Assembly (NCBI GenBank): GCA_964614375.1
Contig: CAZTLI010000362.1
Span: 1-5,855 of the forward strand
Length of the DNA: 5,855 nt
DNA from: CAZTLI01 sp964614375
GTDB lineage: Bacteria > Chloroflexota > Anaerolineae > Aggregatilineales > Phototrophicaceae
Reading direction: 5' to 3'
The position numbers were made by a program, and so were the translations under genes. Shown one piece after another: positions 1-5,103 of this stretch (positions are counted from its first letter, which is position 1; every line of letters begins with the position of its first letter). The notes beneath the pieces are model-generated. The model did not search any database. It was not told the DNA's origin and saw nothing but the letters and a program-made list of their open reading frames with translations.

Positions 1-80
1 CTGTCGTTCATCCGCCGGACAAGGTTTATATCGACTGTTGGGCTATTTCGTTGATAAACACCGCATATCCCGCACATAAT
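1..80. other. Window-edge segment without a complete gene
   Basis: This segment lies beyond the stop codon of the minus-strand methyltransferase gene. On the plus strand two frames are open from the window edge. One runs from base 2 to a TAA at 77-79 and reads ...LYRLLGYFVDKHRISRT. The other runs from base 3 to a TAG at 165-167 and would overlap the methyltransferase 3' end convergently. Either could be the C-terminal tail of a gene entering from the left; the non-overlapping frame is the more economical choice. I recognise neither peptide. No U-tract terminator hairpin is visible between the two possible convergent genes. Confidence 0.25.
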
Positions 81-1043
81 TTACCGTTTCTCAAATATCA
101 ACACATCCTGAAAGAAAACACCGGGACTTTCCTTCCAACTGCCGGAAAGGGTTTCGAGGTGCGTTAGCGCGGTTTCTGAAAGCAGCATGTCCAGAGCTTG
201 AGGTGTCATGCCAATCGCGCCCTCTGGCACATGTGTCCATTGTGTGGTGCGCCATTCACCTGATGCCGAGGCGACTTTAGAGAATATCCAGCGATTCTGT
301 TTGAAAAGGTGGTGTTTACCCCGCGCATCGGTACGGTGTGGGAGCGACTGTTCATACCGTTCATCGAGGAGAAAGGCCGTAATGATGGCTCTGCCGCCGG
401 GTTTAAGGACACGCTCAACTTCACGAAAGTAGAACAGCGAATCCGTCTCGTTAAAATGTGTCCAGACGGACAGTGCTGTCACCAAATCCTGTGACGCATC
501 CGGGATGTCCCACCGGGATTGGGTTGTGGGCTGTTGCCTGGCATAGGCCGCATTATAAACATCCAAATGCTGAAATGTAAAAGCTGGATGGTTAAAGTGT
601 TGACGGCAAAACCGAATGTCCTCATCCGAAACATCTATGCCACAGTAGGCTCCCCCATCCTGAATATAGGGAAAACTCGCAATTGCTAGAAAGCCCGTGC
701 CACACCCCACATCGAGGATTTTAGGTGCAGCATTGCCCTGAAGCTGAAAATTAATGAGTGTTTGGAAAATGCCTAAGACATGACCCCATTCGATATAGGC
801 ATATTTGCCTTTAATACGATGGGCGTAATCTGGCATCAGCAGTAAATTGCTGGATAGATGCAGGGCTTGTTTGTCCAATGGCACAAAATAACGGTCAAGG
901 GATGCCGCGTCAACGCGCGGTGCAGTGAAATGAAAGGCTCGAAAGTAAAGATTTCGATAGATTTTCTTCAAGAGATTGAGCATACCAATCAAGCCTGTCC
1001 CTGCTATTGCAAATGCAATTCCCTCACGTAGGCGATTATCCAC
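81..1043 (-). CDS. Class I SAM-dependent methyltransferase
   Basis: This 320-residue protein is predicted to transfer a methyl group from S-adenosylmethionine to an unknown acceptor. The Rossmann-type methyltransferase core is clear. Motif I is ILDVGCGTG at residues 109-117, the acidic residue after strand 2 is D137 in GIDVSDEDI, the motif II region is DLVTALSVWTHF (186-197), and the post-II 'VLKPGG' loop is at 212-217. This is the Methyltransf_11/25 type, to which many small-molecule methyltransferases belong. The residues after about 225 and the first 80 or so are specific to this protein and do not reveal the substrate. The first possible start is GTG at 1043, with no clear Shine-Dalgarno site; an in-frame stop lies upstream at 1131-1133. 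An ATG at 983 (residue 21) is an alternative. With the GTG start, residues 8-25 form a hydrophobic stretch that could be a membrane anchor. It is last in the minus-strand gene row, 231 bases after the VOC gene. The family call is firm; the substrate is unknown. Confidence 0.9.
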   Translation of the reverse strand: MDNRLREGIAFAIAGTGLIGMLNLLKKIYRNLYFRAFHFTAPRVDAASLDRYFVPLDKQALHLSSNLLLMPDYAHRIKGKYAYIEWGHVLGIFQTLINFQLQGNAAPKILDVGCGTGFLAIASFPYIQDGGAYCGIDVSDEDIRFCRQHFNHPAFTFQHLDVYNAAYARQQPTTQSRWDIPDASQDLVTALSVWTHFNETDSLFYFREVERVLKPGGRAIITAFLLDERYEQSLPHRTDARGKHHLFKQNRWIFSKVASASGEWRTTQWTHVPEGAIGMTPQALDMLLSETALTHLETLSGSWKESPGVFFQDVLIFEKR

Positions 1044-1158
1044 GAAAATGCCGTGTCGTCCATTGCCTGCTGCCTTTTTGACAATAGGAATGGGGAGATT
1101 ACAAGGGTGCCAGGTGCAAGTGACGGATGTTCATAAGCGTCCGATATATCTCAATAAC

Positions 1159-1228
1159 ATCCATGTGAACGAAACACACGCCTATCGCGCCCAATTCGGG
1201 TACGATAGGCGACTGTCCTCACATGGAT
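1159..1228. repeat. Nested palindrome between VOC and methyltransferase genes
   Basis: Two perfect inverted repeats are nested here. The outer arms ATCCATGTGA (1159-1168) and TCACATGGAT (1219-1228) give 10 bp. The inner arms CGCCTATCG (1179-1187) and CGATAGGCG (1203-1211) give 9 bp. After one mismatch the inner stem continues as a 4-bp stem (1189-1192 with 1198-1201, including one G-U pair) closing a 5-base AATTC loop. The internal loop is 10 bases on one side and 7 on the other. No U-tract follows on either strand, so this is not a standard intrinsic terminator. It could be a structured 3' UTR or leader, a REP- or MITE-like element, or a protein-binding palindrome. The fold is seen directly; the role is unknown. 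The rest of the 1044-1274 gap shows no gene or convincing promoter. Confidence 0.7.
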
Positions 1229-1274
1229 TTTGGAATAGGCGAATCTGTTTGCTGATGAGACGGGCGTGTGTGGC

Positions 1275-1646
1275 TTAGACGTGCTGGTCAACGAGAATGG
1301 GGTTGCCGTCCGGGTCGCTGATGACAAAACTGGCAGGCCCGGTGGTGCTTTCATCGGCTTCGGTCTGGAATGCGATGCCTTTGGCTTTAAGCTGTTTTTG
1401 GATCTCGCGCACATCCGTGAACGAATCCAGTTTATTCGCATCCTGATCCCAACCGGGATTGAAGGTCAGGATATTGTTCTCAAACATGCCCTGAAACAGA
1501 CCGATAACATGGTCGCCATGCTTCAGCATGAGCCAATTCTGGTCGATGTCGCCCCCAAAAACGCTAAAACCTAATTTTTCATAGAAGGCTTTGGATGCCT
1601 TAATATCCTTGACGGCCAAACTCACTGAAAATGCGCCGAGATTCAT
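1275..1646 (-). CDS. VOC-superfamily protein (glyoxalase/bleomycin-resistance fold)
   Basis: This 123-residue protein has the length and layout of a single-chain VOC protein: two beta-alpha-beta-beta-beta modules, roughly residues 6-62 and 65-123. The first module opens with FSVSLAVKDIKASKAFYEKLGF, the typical strand, helix and 'FYexLGF' signature. The second ends with SDPDGNPILVDQHV, the usual 'DPDGNP' closing strand. Family members are dimeric cytoplasmic proteins that act as glyoxalases, dioxygenases, isomerases, thiol transferases or drug-binding resistance proteins. The usual first-strand metal-ligand histidine is not evident (VSLAV instead), so metal-dependent glyoxalase I activity should not be assumed. 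The ATG at 1646 is supported by a purine-rich AAAGGAAG a few bases upstream. The gene follows the AraC-type regulator gene by 75 bases on the same strand, so co-transcription and control by that regulator are plausible. The family is secure; the substrate is unknown. Confidence 0.9.
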   Translation of the reverse strand: MNLGAFSVSLAVKDIKASKAFYEKLGFSVFGGDIDQNWLMLKHGDHVIGLFQGMFENNILTFNPGWDQDANKLDSFTDVREIQKQLKAKGIAFQTEADESTTGPASFVISDPDGNPILVDQHV

Positions 1647-1721
1647 GGTCTTCCTTTCTTCCTTTGCGGTTCATCTTTCGTTTTTAACCAGCGGCAAGAG
1701 GCCAGTGGCAATTTTCATCCC

Positions 1722-2621
1722 TCACAACGCCACGATGGGTATTGCGCCGTCGATGTCATAGGTGTCCCAACCGAGGTCGGCGGGCTGCTGACGATAGATT
1801 TCCATAGCCGGCAGGTTATCGGGTTGGTAACGACTGCGCGGCAGCCAATAGCGAAAGAGATACTGATAGGCCCGGTCTATCAGATAGATGTCGCCCGTGC
1901 AATGAATAGTGGCAATCTGGCAGGCGGGAAAATCCCGAATGGAGACCTCGCCTTCGCCTTCCCACTCATCCGGCACGACCAGACACATATCATAGCGATA
2001 CAGGTTCAGTGGCGTGATTTCCGGGTCATCTTGCGACATGCCATACAGCGTCGTGCTGCTCAGGTCGCGGTTGTGCGAACAATACCAGTTGACCAGCCGT
2101 TCATAGGCATCCACCACGCGATTGGGTTGATAGGCATTGATGACACGGATATAGGCCAGTCGTTGTGCAGGCAGCGATTGAATGCGTACCTCAAATTCGT
2201 CGCGTTCATCGACCTCTTGCAGCATATCCAGAGTATAGCGGGGAAAACTTTCGAACACTTGTCCGATCTTGCTATCTTTTAATGGGCTTTGTCGATTCCA
2301 TGTGCCGGGGCTGATGCCGAAGCGTTTTTTGAATGCCTTTGAAAATCCCGACGCGGACTCGAAACCACAGGCCAGCGCCGCATCCAGAATCGACATATCC
2401 GGCGCGGCTCTCAGCAAGGATGCTGCCCGTTCGAGGCGGATTCGCCCGACAAATTGATTGACTGTCTCGCCTGTGATGCTGGAAAAAACGCGATGGAAAT
2501 GAAAGGGCGAAAAATGGGCGACAGTCGCCAGCGTATGCAGCGACAAATCGTCGTCAATATGTTCGCGGATATAGTCAATAACCTGATTAATCCGCTGGAG
2601 ATAAGGATTTTCGTGAATCAT
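1722..2621 (-). CDS. AraC-family regulator with GyrI-like effector domain (Rob-like)
   Basis: This 299-residue protein is a transcriptional regulator with DNA binding at the N-terminus and ligand sensing at the C-terminus. Residues 8-111 form the AraC/XylS DNA-binding domain with two helix-turn-helix units. The first spans about 27-47 (SLHTLATVAHFSPFHFHRVF). The second spans about 77-102 and contains ILDAALACGFESASGFSKAF and the signature KKRFGISP. A linker leads to a GyrI/AraC effector-binding domain (about 142-299), marked by paired beta-alpha-beta modules such as VRIQSLPAQRLAYIRV and the later FPACQIATIHCTGD. This order and length match Escherichia coli Rob and similar multidrug-responsive regulators, whose C-terminal domain binds hydrophobic or cationic compounds; binding here is inferred. 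The ATG at 2621 gives the usual short family N-terminus, but no strong Shine-Dalgarno site precedes it. The gene lies between the PPC gene and the VOC gene, all on the minus strand. The VOC gene is its likeliest target, with autoregulation also possible. Confidence 0.92.
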   Translation of the reverse strand: MIHENPYLQRINQVIDYIREHIDDDLSLHTLATVAHFSPFHFHRVFSSITGETVNQFVGRIRLERAASLLRAAPDMSILDAALACGFESASGFSKAFKKRFGISPGTWNRQSPLKDSKIGQVFESFPRYTLDMLQEVDERDEFEVRIQSLPAQRLAYIRVINAYQPNRVVDAYERLVNWYCSHNRDLSSTTLYGMSQDDPEITPLNLYRYDMCLVVPDEWEGEGEVSIRDFPACQIATIHCTGDIYLIDRAYQYLFRYWLPRSRYQPDNLPAMEIYRQQPADLGWDTYDIDGAIPIVAL

Positions 2622-2638
2622 CCGTCGTCAATAATGCA

Positions 2639-2666
2639 GCGCCCCGATACGGGTGTATCAGGGCGC
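2639..2666 (-). terminator. Hairpin between the PPC-repeat gene and the AraC-type gene
   Basis: Two 12-base arms (2639-2650 and 2655-2666) enclose a 4-base loop. In minus-strand RNA all 12 positions pair, because the single imperfect position (2645/2660) becomes a U-G wobble. In plus-strand RNA it would be a C-A mismatch, so the hairpin favours the minus-strand transcript. It begins 9 bases after the PPC stop codon and ends 17 bases before the regulator's ATG. The sequence that follows it (TGCATTATTG) is only weakly U-rich. It may therefore be a leaky terminator, or an RNA-stability or processing hairpin that lowers expression of the downstream genes. Confidence 0.5.
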
Positions 2667-2675
2667 ATAGGCACG

Positions 2676-4031
2676 TTATTCTTCGACTGCATCAAGCTGC
2701 AACGTAAAGTCCATCGAAGAGGGTTCGTAATCGACATTGATCACTTCAAAGGTGTACAAATCGTCGAGTGGCAGTTCAACTTCAAAGGTCATCGAATCCG
2801 CGCCGCGTCCCAGATAGGTCGCGACATCATCCTGTGACGAACGCATCCGCAAGAACACATGCCCGGTTGAAGATGTGCGCGTGAATGTCACCTGTACCCG
2901 TTCGCCAGCAGTCCCGTTATAGACATAGATGAGGGTGCCGGTATCCGGTTCGATTGTGCCAGAGACGGGGACACCCGGCGCGAGGCTCACCAATGTGCCG
3001 GAGAAGATGTTAATTTCATACGACACTTCGGTATCCTCGCCCGTGAAGTCGTCATATTCCAGCAGAATGTAGTACGTGCCATCTTCGGGCACGATAAAGG
3101 GGTCGATACGCGGGTTGCCATTCGCGCCGCTGCAACAATCGCCGGCAATCGCGGCGCTGCCGAATTGGGGATTATCGGGCTTGTAAATGGTGATGGTGCC
3201 CTGCCCCTGGCCTTCATCGTTCAGCGTCACTTCAATCCGCCACGACTTATCGGCATCGCTATCAAACGCGAAAACTACCGGTTCGCTGGCGCGCACCGTC
3301 CCGCTGAATGGCGCGCCGGATTGCACCGGTATCGCCTCTACTGCATCGAGGATCAGGCTATAATTTGTCCCGCCGTCGCTGAGCGTCACCATGAAGCCGC
3401 TGTAAACACCTGTGGACGGCACATAGCGCATGAAACCGCCGGGATCATCAAAAAAGCCGTCAAAGATGATGCCGTCGCCGCGCGGACTGAATAGAAAGAT
3501 GCCGAGTCCCGTCCCGGTAGCAGCGAAATTGAAGACATCGCCTTCTTCCGCCGCTAATGTGAAAAAGGTGACCGACCCGGCAGTGGGCAACCTGCCCTCG
3601 ACAGCGGTATCGGTTGTCAATTCAGTTGTTTCGGCGATATTGACCAGCACACTGACTTCGCCGCCACTGGTCTCCCAATCCGGGCGCGTGACAATGACCG
3701 TGTATACACCGTCCGCGGGCAATGTCAAGGGGCCGAGCACCAGCAGACCGTCAATCGAATCTTCGAGTTGTTGGAGCAGCGCGCCGTCGGGTCGCAGGAC
3801 GAATATCATCGGCGCAAAATCAAAGTTGACGACAAAACTGCTGACAAAAATCGTCTCGCCCGCCGTGCCTTCAAATGTAAAGGTCGCTTCAACCGAGTCA
3901 TCACTGACTGTACCGCTAGCAGGTTCGCCATAGGTCAGCGCGACGGCATCCTGCCCCTGAACAATAGTCACAACCAGCAATAAGGTGATGAACACAACTC
4001 CCATCCATCGACTCGCCATGATTTTTCTCAT
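2676..4031 (-). CDS. Exported protein made of four PPC-like beta-sandwich repeats
   Basis: This 451-residue protein starts with a Sec-type signal peptide: positive residues R2, K3 and R8, then a hydrophobic core at about 10-24 (MGVVFITLLLVVTIV), with cleavage probably near residues 26-31. The rest looks like four divergent repeats of about 100 residues (roughly 32-134, 135-233, 234-345 and 346-451). Each follows the bacterial pre-peptidase C-terminal (PPC) pattern: 'G.P.SGT' at the first strand, an 'F.F.GTAGE' strand, and a closing 'lP.DG.Y.v.v' strand, as in LPADGVYTVIV and VPEDGTYYILL. PPC domains usually sit beside secreted peptidases; no catalytic domain, transmembrane anchor or sorting signal is visible here. 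A binding or surface-associated role is inferred. The only two cysteines are adjacent, C299-C300, in the third repeat. The ATG at 4031 has an ideal AAGGAG site 8 bases upstream, preferred over Met5. It is divergent from the exported hydrolase genes. Confidence 0.8.
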   Translation of the reverse strand: MRKIMASRWMGVVFITLLLVVTIVQGQDAVALTYGEPASGTVSDDSVEATFTFEGTAGETIFVSSFVVNFDFAPMIFVLRPDGALLQQLEDSIDGLLVLGPLTLPADGVYTVIVTRPDWETSGGEVSVLVNIAETTELTTDTAVEGRLPTAGSVTFFTLAAEEGDVFNFAATGTGLGIFLFSPRGDGIIFDGFFDDPGGFMRYVPSTGVYSGFMVTLSDGGTNYSLILDAVEAIPVQSGAPFSGTVRASEPVVFAFDSDADKSWRIEVTLNDEGQGQGTITIYKPDNPQFGSAAIAGDCCSGANGNPRIDPFIVPEDGTYYILLEYDDFTGEDTEVSYEINIFSGTLVSLAPGVPVSGTIEPDTGTLIYVYNGTAGERVQVTFTRTSSTGHVFLRMRSSQDDVATYLGRGADSMTFEVELPLDDLYTFEVINVDYEPSSMDFTLQLDAVEE

Positions 4032-4039
4032 AATCTCTT

Positions 4040-4045
4040 CTCCTT
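4040..4045 (-). promoter_or_regulatory. Shine-Dalgarno site of the PPC-repeat gene
   Basis: On the minus strand this reads AAGGAG, followed by an 8-base spacer to the ATG at 4031. It fixes the start at Met1 rather than Met5 and suggests efficient translation. No convincing -35/-10 pair for this gene was found in the upstream region. Confidence 0.8.
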
Positions 4046-4181
4046 AACATCGCGCCCGATAGCCTTCACGCGTTATGAGTCAAACTCGCAAAGATAAAAA
4101 TTGACCTTTTTGTGCCCTGTGTGTCGCTGTGGTTCAAAACCCGGTTTATTTGCGGCGATAGTTGCATCACGCAAAACGTGC

Positions 4182-4210
4182 TTGTCATTTGCTTATCAAT
4201 ATAGCATAAT
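4182..4210 (+). promoter_or_regulatory. Sigma70-like promoter for the first hydrolase gene
   Basis: A -35 box TTGTCA (4182-4187) is separated by exactly 17 bases from a -10 box CATAAT (4205-4210). Each differs from consensus at one position. Transcription would begin near 4217, giving a leader of about 30 bases before the ATG at 4248. The divergent region 4032-4247 contains no gene that I can support. Confidence 0.65.
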
Positions 4211-4247
4211 CCCCCCGTTGTGCTTAAGAAAATGAGATTGACTGCGT

Positions 4248-4988
4248 ATGTGGAAGTGGATTTCTGTCCTGCTGCTGACGATTCTGGTCTTAACCGGGAT
4301 GAATGCGGCACAGGAAGGTGACGGTGACGCCAGCGATACCGCTGCGCGAAGTATCTCGTATGTCGTCACGACGGAAGCCGAAGACGGCCTGATACTGGTC
4401 GGTGATTATTTTCACATGGCGGATGGACGCCCCACAGTGCTGCTGCTGCATCAACTCTATACCACCCGCCGCAGTTGGCAGCCCCTCATCCAACCCCTGT
4501 TGGACGCAGGTTATAATATCCTCAATGTCGATGTGCGCGGTTATGGCGACACGGGCGGGCGTATCAACTGGACGCAGGCAGTCGCGGATGTACAGACGTG
4601 GCTGCACTGGCTGCGGGCGCAACCCGGCGTTGATGGTGGGCATATCTCACTGATTGGGTCGAGCATGGGTTCGACACTGGCGCTGGTGGGCTGTGGTAAT
4701 GACCCGGCCTGTCGTACCGCCATCGCCATTTCGCCCGGTTGGAATTACTATCGCATTACTGTCGAATCGACCTTCACCGAAGGCTTGCAGGGACGCGCGG
4801 TGCTGCTGGTCTATTCCGAACGGGACCGCTGGCCTGCGCTGGGTGTGCCGCAAATGCTGGATGTGGCGACAGGCGCTGTCGATGTGCAGACCTATCCCGG
4901 CAATGCCCACGGTATGACCCTCTTCCGTAATGAAGGCGAGACCCTCATTCCGCGTATCATCGAGTGGCTGAATGCCTACGGGCGATAG
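4248..4988 (+). CDS. Exported alpha/beta hydrolase, copy 1
   Basis: This 246-residue protein is a probable secreted esterase-like or dienelactone-hydrolase-like enzyme. Residues 1-21 form a signal peptide (MWKWISVLLLTILVLTGMNA, then A). The mature part has the alpha/beta-hydrolase order: oxyanion-loop region LLLHQL (65-70, with Q69 where HG is usual), VDVRGYGDTGG (94-104), nucleophile elbow GSSMGS with Ser139, a probable acid D193 in YSERD, and His221 in NAHGMTLF. All three triad residues are present, so activity is likely; the substrate is unknown. Cys149 and Cys155 form a CX5C pair after the nucleophile helix, possibly a disulphide after export. An in-frame TGA at 4239-4241 lies just upstream, which leaves ATG 4248 as the sensible start. 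The Shine-Dalgarno site is weak. The gene has its own upstream promoter candidate and is followed by a paralogue. Confidence 0.9.
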   Translation: MWKWISVLLLTILVLTGMNAAQEGDGDASDTAARSISYVVTTEAEDGLILVGDYFHMADGRPTVLLLHQLYTTRRSWQPLIQPLLDAGYNILNVDVRGYGDTGGRINWTQAVADVQTWLHWLRAQPGVDGGHISLIGSSMGSTLALVGCGNDPACRTAIAISPGWNYYRITVESTFTEGLQGRAVLLVYSERDRWPALGVPQMLDVATGAVDVQTYPGNAHGMTLFRNEGETLIPRIIEWLNAYGR

Positions 4989-5007
4989 AACAGCCTGCGG
5001 GCGATAG
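4975..5007 (+). repeat. Short tandem direct repeat across the hydrolase 1 stop codon
   Basis: CCTACGGGCGATAG (4975-4988) recurs as CCTGCGGGCGATAG (4994-5007) with one mismatch and a period of 19 bases. The first unit encodes the last residues and the TAG stop codon. The second lies just outside the gene and contributes no coding sequence. It is probably a small local duplication. Confidence 0.6.
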
Positions 5008-5049
5008 ACTGTGGTAATCCCTTTTTAACAAAAACACGGTATCCTCTGG

Positions 5050-5076
5050 AACAGGTTTGCACGACCTGTTTTTTTT
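5050..5076 (+). terminator. Intrinsic terminator between the two hydrolase genes
   Basis: AACAGGT (5050-5056) and ACCTGTT (5064-5070) form a perfect 7-bp stem with a 7-base loop that can close further by one G-U pair. An unbroken run of eight T residues (5069-5076) follows at once. This is a textbook rho-independent terminator for the first hydrolase transcript. It ends only 27 bases before the start codon of the second hydrolase gene. Confidence 0.88.
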
Positions 5077-5091
5077 GCATGTGATGATGAC

Positions 5092-5095
5092 GGAG
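5092..5095 (+). promoter_or_regulatory. Shine-Dalgarno site of the second hydrolase gene
   Basis: GGAG is followed by an 8-base spacer to the ATG at 5104, which decides the start of the 3'-truncated gene. It lies just after the terminator U-tract. Confidence 0.7.
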
Positions 5096-5103
5096 AATAA
5101 TAC

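Noticed and set aside
3..167. Plus-strand frame open from the window edge (VVHPPDKVYIDCW...), considered as a convergent gene tail.
   Set aside because: It would overlap the methyltransferase 3' end by about 87 bases, I recognise no family, and a second open frame at base 2 fits the gap without overlap.
1689..1710. Weak hairpin between the AraC-type and VOC genes, considered as a terminator.
   Set aside because: The stem is interrupted and short, and it is not followed by a U-tract on the minus strand.
1824..2282. Plus-strand open frame of 152 codons opposite the AraC-type gene.
   Set aside because: It is fully antisense to a clearly recognised regulator, and its translation shows no family features.
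3430..3933. Long plus-strand open frame (167 codons) opposite the PPC-repeat gene.
   Set aside because: It lies entirely antisense to a gene with a signal peptide, repeat structure and Shine-Dalgarno site. Its translation is Ser/Pro/Lys/Val-rich low-complexity sequence typical of an antisense shadow.
4101..4135. TTGACC at about 4101 on the plus strand, considered as a second promoter for hydrolase 1.
   Set aside because: No -10-like hexamer occurs at 16-18 bases, and the pair at 4182-4210 is much better.
4168..4180. Small inverted repeat CACG-caaaa-CGTG just upstream of the -35 box of the hydrolase promoter, considered as an operator.
   Set aside because: The arms are only 4 bp and no second copy is seen in the divergent region, so chance is a sufficient explanation.
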